Shown here: in pieces, positions 7,365 to 15,638 of the stretch
Layout of the letters: every line of letters begins with the position of its first letter
Numbering within the stretch: the stretch's first letter is position 1
Origin: an uncultured Acidobacteriaceae bacterium
Lineage (GTDB): Bacteria > Acidobacteriota > Terriglobia > Terriglobales > Acidobacteriaceae
Assembly (NCBI GenBank): GCA_937879855.1
Contig: CALFMO010000025.1
Span: 1 to 64,000 of the forward strand
DNA length: 64,000 nucleotides
Direction: 5' to 3'
The notes under the pieces: generated by a model
What the model was told of the DNA's origin: nothing
The model's input: the letters and a program-made list of their open reading frames with translations, nothing else
Database searches by the model: none
Translations under genes and position numbers: made by a program

Positions 7365-9128
7365 ATGCATCGATGGTCTGAGCTGTTTATTCCTACATTG
7401 CGCGAGGCGCCGGCGGATGCCGAGGTCGCCAGCCACAAGTTTCTGGTGCGGGCCGGATACATTCGTCAGCTCGCGGCGGGAATTTATTCTTATCTGTTTC
7501 TTGGGAACCGCTCGTTCAACAAGATTATTCGAATCGTGCGCGAAGAGATGGACCGCATTGGGCAGGAGTTTTTCTTGCCCGCGCTACATCCGCGCGAGAT
7601 TTGGGAAGCCAGCGGGCGCTGGCAGTTGATGGGGGAGCATCTGTTCCGGTTGAAGGATCGCAAGGGCGCGGACATGTGCCTGGGTATGACCGAAGAAGAG
7701 GTTATGACTTCGATCGCGCTGAAGGAGTTGCGGAGTTATAAGCAGCTGCCGCAGATCTGGTATCAGATTGCGCCGAAGTTTCGCGATGAGCCGCGGCCGA
7801 AGTCGGGGCTGCTGCGGATTCGGCAATTCATGATGAAGGACGCGTATTCGTTCGACATCGATCCGGCGGGGCTCGACGTTTCGTACAAGAAGCATTACGA
7901 GACCTATCGCCGCATCTTCGATCGCTGCGGGTTGAAGTACATGGTGGTGGAGGCAGATTCGGGAGCGATGGGCGGCAAAGAGTCGCATGAGTTCATGGTG
8001 CGCACGCCAGCCGGTGAAGACCAGATCGTGAGCTGCGACGGCTGTGATTATGCCGCAAACATGGAGAAGGCCACTTCGAAGCTCGCGCCGGTGGCCGACC
8101 TGCCACCCGAAGGAGATGGCCAACCGCTGCTGGTGCATACTCCAGGGATGAAAACGATTGATGACGTCGCGAAATTTCTGGGCACCTCGACAAACAACAA
8201 GATCAAGACGCTCGCCCTGATGGCGGATGCAACCGATGAGGCGGGCAAGAAGAAGTCGCGCCCGATCGTCGTCCTGATGCGGGGAAATGACCAGCTCAAC
8301 GAGGCCAAGCTCAACGCCGCCGTGGTAACGGCAACTCGCGCAATGGAGGAAAGTGAAATCAGAGCGCTGTTCAAGTCTCCTGCAGGATTCCTCGGCCCGC
8401 TAGGGATCGATTGGGCCACAGAAATCAAGAACGGAGACAAGCCGGTGCTGCTCGTCGACAAAGCCCTGGAGGGCCGCGCGAATCTGATTGCGGGCGCGAA
8501 TAAGGAGGACTATCACCAGAAGAATCTGACCCCAGGGAAGGATTTTCATCCGACAGCGTACGCCGATCTGCGCGCGGTGACGGCGGGCGAGGCGTGTCCG
8601 AAATGCGGCAAGGCGTTGCGCATCGACACCGCGGTGGAGATTGGGCACATTTTCAAACTGGGATACCGCTATTCCGAGTCGATGGGCTTACGGGTGTTGG
8701 ACAAGAACGGCAAGGAAGTCAAGCCGATCATGGGAAGCTATGGGATTGGGATTGAGCGCATCCTGACGGCAGCCGTGGAGCAAGGCAATGATGCGGATGG
8801 ATTCTGGCTGCCGGCGGCGATTGCGCCATTTGAGATTGTGGTCGCACCGGTCAATGTAAAGGATGAAACCGTGCGGGCGGCGGCGGAAGATATTGCCAAG
8901 CGCCTGGAAGCGGCCGGATATGACGTGGTCCTCGATGACCGCGATGAACGCCCGGGGGTCAAGTTCAAGGATGCGGACCTGGTGGGAATCCCGTTTCGGA
9001 TTACCGTGGGAAAGAAGGTTACCGAAGGCACTGTGGAAGTCGTTCAACGCTCGACTCGTGAAGTTCGCGATGTTAGGATCAGCGCAATACTGGAGACTTT
9101 TGAGGAGTTGCTCCGCCGGGCGGGATGA
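7365..9128 (+). CDS. proS: Prolyl-tRNA synthetase (bacterial type with editing insert)
   Basis: 587 residues. Charges tRNA-Pro with proline in the cytosol. Class II synthetase features are clear: the N-terminal SELFIPTLREAPADAEV, motif 2 FRDEPRPKSGLLRIRQF (about 138-154) and MKDAYSFD. An insert of about 150 residues (about 235-385) corresponds to the YbaK-like editing domain that removes mischarged alanine, then motif 3 GSYGIGIERIL (about 456-466) and the C-terminal anticodon-binding domain with DDRDERPGVKFKDADL. Length is standard for the bacterial form. The ATG at 7365 aligns with the family start. The next gene begins shortly after the stop. Confidence 0.97.
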   Translation: MHRWSELFIPTLREAPADAEVASHKFLVRAGYIRQLAAGIYSYLFLGNRSFNKIIRIVREEMDRIGQEFFLPALHPREIWEASGRWQLMGEHLFRLKDRKGADMCLGMTEEEVMTSIALKELRSYKQLPQIWYQIAPKFRDEPRPKSGLLRIRQFMMKDAYSFDIDPAGLDVSYKKHYETYRRIFDRCGLKYMVVEADSGAMGGKESHEFMVRTPAGEDQIVSCDGCDYAANMEKATSKLAPVADLPPEGDGQPLLVHTPGMKTIDDVAKFLGTSTNNKIKTLALMADATDEAGKKKSRPIVVLMRGNDQLNEAKLNAAVVTATRAMEESEIRALFKSPAGFLGPLGIDWATEIKNGDKPVLLVDKALEGRANLIAGANKEDYHQKNLTPGKDFHPTAYADLRAVTAGEACPKCGKALRIDTAVEIGHIFKLGYRYSESMGLRVLDKNGKEVKPIMGSYGIGIERILTAAVEQGNDADGFWLPAAIAPFEIVVAPVNVKDETVRAAAEDIAKRLEAAGYDVVLDDRDERPGVKFKDADLVGIPFRITVGKKVTEGTVEVVQRSTREVRDVRISAILETFEELLRRAG

Positions 9129-9165
9129 AGCTGTTCCAGATCCCGGGGCTGAGCGGAACCGGGAC

Positions 9166-9522
9166 ATGGGAACATTTAAAGCACTGGTCGGGTTTCTGGC
9201 GATTATCGGCGCGATTTATGCGGGATTTCAGATCATTCCGCCGGAGCTGACCAACTATTCGTTTACCGACGATCTGCGGAATGTCGCCATGGTCGGGGGC
9301 GCCAATCCCCACACCACGGATCAGGAGTTGGTAGACGACGTCATTAAGAAAGCGGCGGAGCACCAGATCATGCTGAGACCGGAAAATGTGACGATCCAGC
9401 ACATCGCAACGCCGGGATTAAACGCGGTCTATGTAGCGGCGGACTACACCGTTCCAGTGAGCCTGCCGGGTTATTCCTTCACATTGCATTTCACCCCATC
9501 GAGCGGAAATAAAGGCTTCTAG
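9166..9522 (+). CDS. Small single-TM protein, possibly DUF4845-like
   Basis: 118 residues. An N-terminal membrane anchor (FLAIIGAIYAGFQIIPP, about 8-24) is followed by a periplasmic or surface domain. The pattern resembles DUF4845: a conserved VDDVIKKAAEH helix, then VTIQHIA and a strand-rich end with VAADYTVPVSLPGYSFTLHF. That family match is from memory and uncertain. It starts 37 bases after proS and may be cotranscribed. Role unknown. Confidence 0.65.
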   Translation: MGTFKALVGFLAIIGAIYAGFQIIPPELTNYSFTDDLRNVAMVGGANPHTTDQELVDDVIKKAAEHQIMLRPENVTIQHIATPGLNAVYVAADYTVPVSLPGYSFTLHFTPSSGNKGF

Positions 9523-9551
9523 CGGACTCTGCGGCGCACGATTCCATGTGG

Positions 9552-9573
9552 GGACGGGCGCATTCGCCCGTCC
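9552..9573. repeat. Family A hairpin repeat, copy 2
   Basis: Arms GGACGGG and CCCGTCC around CGCATTCG. Compared with copy 1, an A-T pair next to the centre has become G-C on both sides, so pairing is preserved. Confidence 0.7.
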
Positions 9574-9752
9574 ATCGAGCGCAGCTCGAAACTCGCGCAA
9601 AAACTCGAAATCCCCCATTTCTTGTCAAGCCCCCAAACCACTCCAATTCCCCCTAACCCCAGGTTTCTAAGCCAGATATAATCCTGGAAGAATGTCCACT
9701 TTCACCCCGCCAAATTGATAAAATAGAAGTAGAGACAAAGAAAAAAAATCAG

Positions 9753-9778
9753 ACGCGGCCCACCCGGCCGCGTTTTTT
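9753..9778. terminator. Rho-independent terminator, probably bidirectional
   Basis: Perfect 8-bp stem ACGCGGCC/GGCCGCGT with a 5-base loop, followed on the plus strand by TTTTTT. On the minus strand the same stem is followed by a run of eight T. It separates the proS region from the PD-(D/E)XK gene, whose start is 46 bases downstream. Confidence 0.8.
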
Positions 9779-9824
9779 GTTGTCCCAATCTGTTTTCCTA
9801 GGCAATCCATTGAAAAATCCAGGT

Positions 9825-10217
9825 ATGAACATCCGCCACGCCAAGGCGCGCGGCGAGTGGGCGGAGCTGTGTTTCATGACCCGCGCCACCGAACTCGGCT
9901 TCATCGTCACCAAGCCCTGGGGAGACATGGCGCCCTTCGACCTCGCCCTCGAACACCACGGCCACTTCGCCCGCGTCCAGGTCAAATGCACCATCTTCCA
10001 CCGCGGCCGCTCCTACAAATGCCACCTCGACTCCAACGGAGTCCCCTACCGCCGCACCCAAATCGACTTCTTCGCCGCCTATGTAATCCCCACCAACACC
10101 TGGTACATACTCCCCCTAAAAGCCACCCACAACCAACCCGACATCCTCCTGACCCCGCACTCCAAGAACGCGAAGTACGAGAACTACAAAGAAGCCTGGC
10201 ACCTCCTCCGCCGTTGA
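9825..10217 (+). CDS. PD-(D/E)XK family endonuclease-like protein
   Basis: 130 residues. The order of features fits a small restriction-fold nuclease of the group that includes intron-type PD-(D/E)XK proteins: GEWAELCF (Glu, about residue 12), FDLALEHH (Asp, about 45) and ARVQVKCT (Q-x-K, about 55-62). The C-terminal half has strands and aromatic residues (IDFFAAYVIPTNTWYIL). Catalytic assignment is by pattern. Codon use is strongly C-rich, unlike proS. It lies 240 bases upstream of a methyltransferase-nuclease gene, with a 20-bp tandem array and a family C repeat between them. Alternatively a Holliday-junction-resolvase-like or defence-associated nuclease. The ATG at 9825 is chosen over alternative starts nearer the terminator. 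Confidence 0.75.
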   Translation: MNIRHAKARGEWAELCFMTRATELGFIVTKPWGDMAPFDLALEHHGHFARVQVKCTIFHRGRSYKCHLDSNGVPYRRTQIDFFAAYVIPTNTWYILPLKATHNQPDILLTPHSKNAKYENYKEAWHLLRR

Positions 10218-10247
10218 TGCTTCCGGCGACTCATGCTCTAGTCGGGT

Positions 10248-10327
10248 CGTACCAACCGCAAAACGACCGTGCCAGCCGCAAAGCGACGGTGCCAGCCGCA
10301 AACCGGCGGTGCCAGCCGCGAAGCGGC
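10248..10327 (+). repeat. Four tandem 20-bp units derived from the first family C hairpin
   Basis: Units begin at 10248, 10268, 10288 and 10308, each close to GGTGCCAGCCGCAAAGCGAC. The last unit is also the first hairpin of the full family C copy at 10313. Unit sequences vary at two to five positions. Confidence 0.75.
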
Positions 10328-10402
10328 GAACGAATGCAGCCCACGGCGCAAGCCGTGGGTGGGCGTGCGCCTAACGAGATCCAGCCCCGGAGGGGCGAAA
10401 GA
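10313..10402 (+). repeat. Family C composite hairpin repeat, free copy
   Basis: Contains all three hairpins, including the middle CCCACGGCGCAAGCCGTGGG and the last GCCCC-gga-GGGGC, with the GAA-type linkers. No transposase gene is attached. Located between the PD-(D/E)XK gene and the methyltransferase pseudogene. Confidence 0.8.
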
Positions 10403-10460
10403 AGCCACACCAAACTAACAAATTACGCCCACCCACGATCCGCGCTAGAATTGCGCGGCA

Positions 10461-12107
10461 GTGGAAAAGAATTGTCTTTATTACGGCGATAACCTCATCG
10501 TCCTGCGCGAGCACATCAAGGACGAGTCGGTTGATCTAATCTATCTCGATCCGCCGTTCAACAGCCGCCAGGACTATAACGTGCTCTTCGCCGAGCGCGA
10601 CGGCACCCGCTCCGCCTCGCAGATCATGGCCTTCGAGGACACCTGGGAGTGGAACATGGACGCCGAGCGCGCCTACGAGGAAATCGTCGAGCGCGGCGGC
10701 CGTGTCTCCGATGCCATGCGCGCCTTCCGCACCTTCCTCGGTCACAGCGACATGATGGCCTATCTCGCCATGATGGCGCCGCGCCTGATCGAACTGCATC
10801 GCGTGCTGAAGGAGACGGGATCGATTTATCTACACTGCGATCCGACGGCGAGCCACTATTTGAAGATTCTGATGGACGGTGTGTTTGGAACCATGGCATT
10901 CAGGAATGAGATCGCGTGGAAACGCACCAGCGGCCACAATGACGCTGCCCGCCAATTCGGCGCGGTAACGGACAGCATCCTTTTCTACACCAAGGGGAAC
11001 AATTATCCGTTCAACGTGCAGTACGTGCCCTACAGTCAGTCCTACATCGCCACCTTCTACGTGCACTCCGACCCCGACGGTCGGCGATGGCGAAGAAGCG
11101 ACCTGAGGAGTCCGCATCCGCGCCCCAACTTGATCTATGACTATTAGGGTTGGAAGCCCCACCCGAATGGATAGGCTGTGTCTAGGGAAATAATGGAAAA
11201 GCTCGACAGAGAAGGGCGACTCCATTTCCCGAAGAAAGCTAACGGGAGGATCCAGCTAAAGCGTTACCTGGACGAAATGCCTGGCCAGGCCTGTACAAGC
11301 TCGTGGGACGACATTCCCCCAATTCATGCCCTGACTGCCGAACGACTTGGCTATCCGACGCAGAAGCCCGAAGCTCTCCTTGAGCGCATCATTAAATCCA
11401 GTTCCAATGAAGGCGATCTAGTTCTCGATCCGTTCTGCGGTTGCGGCACCACCGTCCAAGTTGCCCAGCACCTCAACCGCCGCTGGATCGGCATCGACAT
11501 CACACATCTCGCGATAGGCCTTATCAAGACTCGTCTCGCCGATGCCTTCGGCGACAGCGTTCGGGAAACCTACGAAGTGGTGGGCGAGCCGGTGGATTTG
11601 GCCGGCGCGGAGAAGTTGGCGGAAGAGGACAAGTATCAGTTCCAGTGGTGGGCACTGAGCTTGGCTGGCGCCCGTCCGCTGGAAAAGAAAAAAGGCGCCG
11701 ATCAGGGCATCGACGGTCGCCTTTACTTCCATGACGAGGCTAAGGGCGGCACGACCAAGCAGATTATTTTTTCGGTGAAGGCCGGACACCTCATGGCGAC
11801 GCATGTGCGCGACTTGCGCGGGGTGATCGAGCGCGAGAAGGCCGAAATCGGAGTGCTGATTTCGATGGAGCCTCCGACCAAGCCGATGCTGAAAGAGGGT
11901 GCAGAAGCCGGGTTCTACCAAGTGCCGGGCCTGCGCGATAAGTATCCGCGCTTGCAGATTCTAAGTATCGCGCAATTGCTGGACGGGAAGCGGGTTGAGT
12001 TTCCGCGATTCGCGGCTGATGCCACGTTCAAACGCGCCCCCAAGGCACGGAAAGCAGCGGAGGAACAGATCCCACTATCCAGCGGAGACATCGAAGAACC
12101 GTTCTAG
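10461..12107 (+). pseudogene. DNA methyltransferase-nuclease fusion interrupted by two in-frame TAG codons
   Basis: A beta-class amino-methyltransferase read from a GTG start. The catalytic DPPF motif is near residue 31 (YLDPPFNSRQDYNVLF) and the AdoMet-binding motif follows much later as DPFCGCGTT, after YPTQKPEALLERI. The C-terminal 200 residues contain GADQGIDGRLYF and IIFSVKAG, which fit the D and E/QxK strands of a restriction-endonuclease fold, so this was probably a combined modification-restriction protein. At 11145-11147 and 11172-11174 the frame meets TAG. The sequence between and beyond (GWKPHPNG, then AVSREIMEKL) continues the family pattern without a frame change, and the second TAG stands where related proteins usually have Trp. 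No indel is seen. Options are recent decay, sequencing error, or amber readthrough; TAG is a common normal stop in this window, which argues against recoding. Confidence 0.85.
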
Positions 12108-12145
12108 CCTCTCGGCGCCAGCCGCGAGTCCCGACGCTCCGTACT

Positions 12146-12234
12146 AGCCGCAAAGCGGTGAAAGATTACAGCCCACGGCGCAAGCCGTGGGTGGGCGCGG
12201 AACCATATAAACAAGTCCCGGAGGGACGAAAGAA
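12146..12234 (+). repeat. Family C composite hairpin repeat, free copy
   Basis: The middle hairpin is identical to other copies. The third hairpin is GTCCC-gga-GGGAC instead of GCCCC-gga-GGGGC, a paired change on both sides of the stem. Lies just after the methyltransferase pseudogene, so that gene is bracketed by direct family C copies at 10313 and here. Confidence 0.8.
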
Positions 12235-12298
12235 AAATTTGAAAGAAGTGGAAAATGTCCAAGCTGTGAAGGTCTGAGGTGAAAATGTCCCGAGGCCG

Positions 12299-13393
12299 TT
12301 ACTCCTTCAACGTCCCCCGCTGCGCAATCCCAATATTATCCCGGCTGGAATTCTTGACCACATACATCATCCCGTCGGCCTGCCGAATCACATCGTGCGC
12401 CGTGCGCGCATCGTGCGGATAGGTGGCCAGCCCGATTGAAGCCCGCACATTCAGGTTCAACCCCTCTTCCCGACAGAAACTGCTGGCTCGCAAACCGTCG
12501 CGCAACCGCTTGGCTACAACGAGAGCCTGATCCTTCCCGGTCTGCGGAAGCAGCACCACAAACTCGTCTCCGCCGTAGCGAAACGCAAAATCAATCAGCC
12601 GGAGCTGCGCCTTGATCAAGTACCCAATCTCCGCCAGCAACTTGCTGCCTATCAAATGCCCGTGCGTATCGTTCACCGACTTGAAATGATCGAGGTCGAT
12701 AAACAGAACGCTGAACTCATACCCAAATCGCGATGACCGGTAGACCTCGGTCTCCAACGTCTTATACAAATGCCGCGCGTTATAGAGCCCGGTGCAATCG
12801 TCGGTGATCGTCAGTTCCTGAATCTTCTCCACCCAGCGTGCGTTTTCGATCGCAATTGCAGCGTAGTCGCATAGGGACTGCAGGAAAAACAGTTCCGCAT
12901 CCTTGAACTGCTCCATGTCCACATTGATTAACTGGATCACGCCCAGCACGCGCAACTTCGAGCGCAGCGGCACGCATATTACCGATCGCGTTTCCCACTG
13001 CGTTGTCTGGTCAACGCGCTTGGCAAACAACGGGTCGGCGTGAACATCGGGTACAACCCGCGACTCCCCGTGTTTCGCAACCCAACCGGCGATGCCCTCG
13101 CCCATCTTCAGACGTACGCTTTTCAGCGCCTCCGACTTGTCGCCTACCGCAATCGCGAAATACAGATCGTCGCGCAGTTCGTCGACCATGAGCAGAGACC
13201 AGGTATCCGGACGAAAATATTCCGCCATCTTGTCCATGATGGTCTGCAGAATGGAATCGAGATCCAGCGACGACGTGAGCGCCTTAGCCACGTCGTGAAA
13301 GATCGTCAATTCCTGATTCTGCCGCGTCAATTGAGTGCCGGCCTCAGGCATGCAGTAATACCGTTGTTCCTCGCTAGACGGGGTGGTGTTCAA
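12299..13393 (-). CDS. GAF-GGDEF diguanylate cyclase
   Basis: 364 residues from a TTG at 13393; an ATG at 13351 would shorten it by 14. A GAF sensor domain (about 35-185) is joined by a short helix to a GGDEF domain (about 200-355) that makes cyclic di-GMP from two GTP. The active-site loop is intact (RYGGDEFVVLLP, about 272-283). An inhibitory-site RLID lies five residues before GGDEF, so product feedback inhibition is expected. SVLFIDLDHFKSVNDTHGH carries the metal-binding Asp. There is no membrane segment, so it is cytosolic. The GAF ligand cannot be told. Convergent with the pseudogene and unlinked to other signalling genes. Confidence 0.93.
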   Translation of the reverse strand: MNTTPSSEEQRYYCMPEAGTQLTRQNQELTIFHDVAKALTSSLDLDSILQTIMDKMAEYFRPDTWSLLMVDELRDDLYFAIAVGDKSEALKSVRLKMGEGIAGWVAKHGESRVVPDVHADPLFAKRVDQTTQWETRSVICVPLRSKLRVLGVIQLINVDMEQFKDAELFFLQSLCDYAAIAIENARWVEKIQELTITDDCTGLYNARHLYKTLETEVYRSSRFGYEFSVLFIDLDHFKSVNDTHGHLIGSKLLAEIGYLIKAQLRLIDFAFRYGGDEFVVLLPQTGKDQALVVAKRLRDGLRASSFCREEGLNLNVRASIGLATYPHDARTAHDVIRQADGMMYVVKNSSRDNIGIAQRGTLKE

Positions 13394-13496
13394 AAATTAT
13401 ATTCGTCACTTTCGTGCACCCGCAATGACCGTTGGTAACCAGTACCACTAAAGCCAACCACATGAGGGCTTTCCAGGCCGCATGTGTAGAGCGGGC

Positions 13497-13620
13497 GCTC
13501 CCGCCCGCTGCCTTTGACCCTGCTCTCGCTTTTGCCTTTGACTTCTGCCCTCTGACTTCGAACTTTCTGCCGCGCCTTTCCCCTTGCTTTTCCGGGACCT
13601 CTGCCCTACTTTTTTTATTC
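13497..13620. other. CT-rich semi-repetitive tract between divergent genes
   Basis: Short words such as TGCCTTTGAC, CTTTTGCC and CTTTGACTTCTG recur irregularly on one strand. No gene-like frame or clear promoter is visible here. Confidence 0.3.
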
Positions 13621-13639
13621 CACCCTTTCAAGGACGCCA

Positions 13640-14044
13640 ATGAATCAGAAAAATCTCAGAGTTCTGATATCTCTTCTAACTCTATCCCTCGCAGCCTTCT
13701 CGCAAACCGCACCCGCTCGCCCGGATCCGAAAGACGTCCCAGTCATCGACGGCGGAATCGGCGCCTGCTCCGCCGACTTCACCATCACCGACGAAGCCGG
13801 CGCCCCAGTCTACGCCGCAAAAATCAAAGTCCACATCGCCTACGGATTCATGTACGCCCGCAAGCTCGACTTGGAAGTGGGCACCAACGCCGACGGCAAA
13901 GCCCGCTTCACCGGCATGCCCGACCGCGTCAAGCACGGCCTGTTCTTTCAGGCCTCCGAAGGCGACCGCACCGCCGACGCCTTTGACGATCCTGCCACCA
14001 ACTGCAAAGCCCAATTCACTCTAGCCCTCCGCAAAAAACCTTAA
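13640..14044 (+). CDS. Small exported protein of unknown function
   Basis: 134 residues with a signal peptide (about 1-22, LRVLISLLTLSLAAFSQ, cut before TAPARPD). The mature part, about 110 residues, reads like one small beta-sandwich domain (FTITDEAGAPVYAAKIKVHI, then DADGKARF-like DGKARFTGMPD). This resembles carboxypeptidase regulatory-like domains, which are common in this phylum. One Cys pair (GACSAD and TNCKAQ) may form a disulfide. It stands alone and probably acts outside the cytosol. Confidence 0.65.
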   Translation: MNQKNLRVLISLLTLSLAAFSQTAPARPDPKDVPVIDGGIGACSADFTITDEAGAPVYAAKIKVHIAYGFMYARKLDLEVGTNADGKARFTGMPDRVKHGLFFQASEGDRTADAFDDPATNCKAQFTLALRKKP

Positions 14045-14069
14045 AGATTTCTAACGGGGTCGGGGGGGT

Positions 14070-14150
14070 GCCCAGATTCGCATCGGGTGCCCCATGTCTC
14101 GAGTCGGGTGCCCGATGTCTCGCCTCCGTTGCGAGACATGGGGGATTTTC
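14070..14150. repeat. Family B palindrome, reversed orientation, with a duplicated left arm
   Basis: The right arm GCGAGACATGGGG (14131-14143) can pair with CCCGATGTCTCGC at 14111-14123. The outer copy CCCCATGTCTCG at 14090-14101 would pair even better. GATTTT and GGTGCCC edges match other family B copies read backwards. Confidence 0.65.
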
Positions 14151-14221
14151 CCCCTGCAACACCGCACAAAGTTACCTCTCCCTAGCCCTCTTGACGGTGG
14201 CGCGCACCTCCGGCTTGTCCT

Positions 14222-15388
14222 ATGATGTTCCCGTCATCATTCGGACGAAACGCTCCCCCAGAGGGCAATGTGGGCGAATTCGGCGACAGGTTCCGCAAGG
14301 CGCGCGAGAAGAAAGAACTCTCGCTCGACGACGTTTCCAACGTCACCAAAATCAGCGCGCGCATGCTTCGCGCCATCGAAGAAGAACACTTCGATCAGCT
14401 CCCCGGCGGCGTCTTTAACAAAGGATTCATCCGCGCCTACGCCAAGCATCTTGGACTCGACCCTGAGGAAGCCGTCACCGACTATCTGGCGTGCCTGCGA
14501 CAGGCGCAAATCGACGCGCAGCAGGTTTGGGAACCGGCAGTCGCCCAAAAGCCGGGCTCCGCGCAGCCTTTCGCCGGACCAGAGAGGCGCCGCGCGGTCG
14601 AACCGGCCAAGCCCGCCGTAAAAGCGCCGGCCCCCGCACAAGTTGAGGAACTCCCCGGCCTGCAACTTCCGCGTGCCGAACACGTCGCTTCCCAAAAAGA
14701 GTTTGAGCTAAAGTCTGAGCGCGAAGTTCCGTGGAGCATCCTCGCCATCGCCGCCATCGTCGTGGCGTTGGCCGTCGTGCTCTGGATTCGCCGCTCCCAC
14801 GCCGGAGCAGCCAGCACCACACCTCCCACCAAATCCGCTCAATCCACCGTTGCGGCATCGACACCTGCTGTGGATCCGGCGGCACCGCTCAATCAGCCGT
14901 CGAATCCAGCGCCTGTCAACCACAATGCGGCTCACGCCACCACGGCTTCGCATCCGCCGCAAAGCGCTCCGTCTTCCGCAACCGCCAATCCCGCGGCGAC
15001 GCCAACTTCGTCGAGCACTGCTTCCACCAGCAACAGTGAACCGAAAGACGACGTAACCACTCGAACCTTCACCAAACCCGTTGCCCCGCCAGCAAAATCC
15101 ACTGCCGCTAGCTTGACGCTCGTGATCCGCGCTCAGGAAACATCCTGGATCTCCGTCCAGGCCGACGGGCAGCAAGTCAGCCAGGAAACTCTGATCGCGC
15201 CCGCCCACGCCTCCATCCGCGCCAGTCGCGAAATCGTCGCCAAAATTGGCAACGCCGCCGGAGTCACCTTCCTATGGAACGGCCGAGAAATTCCCGCCGA
15301 TGGCGCCGAGGCCGAAGTCAAAACCTTCATCTTCGATGCGAGCGGCATGCGCGTCCTCCCCACAACCCAGGCTGCTCCCAACCACTAG
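14222..15388 (+). CDS. RodZ-like membrane-anchored HTH protein
   Basis: 388 residues. A cytosolic Cro/XRE-type helix-turn-helix (about 18-85, with FRKAREKKELSLDDVSNVTKIS and FNKGFIRAYAKHLGLDPEE) is the form used by RodZ to bind MreB. A linker, one membrane helix (about 171-188, ILAIAAIVVALAVVLWI), a Ser/Thr/Ala/Pro-rich periplasmic stretch (about 195-285) and a C-terminal beta domain of the DUF4115 kind (SLTLVIRAQETSWISVQADG) follow. The layout equals that of RodZ, which helps organise the elongation machinery. No mreB is nearby, so the role in cell shape is by family only. Start at 14222 or at the adjacent ATG at 14225. Confidence 0.85.
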   Translation: MMFPSSFGRNAPPEGNVGEFGDRFRKAREKKELSLDDVSNVTKISARMLRAIEEEHFDQLPGGVFNKGFIRAYAKHLGLDPEEAVTDYLACLRQAQIDAQQVWEPAVAQKPGSAQPFAGPERRRAVEPAKPAVKAPAPAQVEELPGLQLPRAEHVASQKEFELKSEREVPWSILAIAAIVVALAVVLWIRRSHAGAASTTPPTKSAQSTVAASTPAVDPAAPLNQPSNPAPVNHNAAHATTASHPPQSAPSSATANPAATPTSSSTASTSNSEPKDDVTTRTFTKPVAPPAKSTAASLTLVIRAQETSWISVQADGQQVSQETLIAPAHASIRASREIVAKIGNAAGVTFLWNGREIPADGAEAEVKTFIFDASGMRVLPTTQAAPNH

Positions 15389-15638
15389 CCCGCGTCATCG
15401 CGAACCGGTCTTTTGTTGGGATGATATTTCGCCACCGGGAAGAGACAGATAAGGTATGTCAAAAAGACTTGGCGTTATAAGCGGAAGCCTCGGAACAAAT
15501 CGTTACTCATCCGCCTTCTGCATTTTCGTTGGCACATTCATTGTGCTCAGCGCAGCAGAAAAATTAGTGTTCGGTTTGCATTGAATCTGTGGCCCGATAC
15601 TCAGTCACGCAAACCCCTCAATGAACGAAACAGGTGAC

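Noticed and set aside
10248..10327. Short CRISPR array
   Set aside because: The 20-bp units are directly contiguous, with no spacers between them.
9857..10492. 211-codon frame rich in Pro, Arg and His over the PD-(D/E)XK gene
   Set aside because: Shifted reading of a C-rich gene; it also runs through the tandem array and repeats.
11145..11147. TAG recoded to an amino acid in this organism
   Set aside because: Many genes here end in TAG (the transposase, metK, ahcY, the RodZ-like gene and others), so a general reassignment is unlikely.
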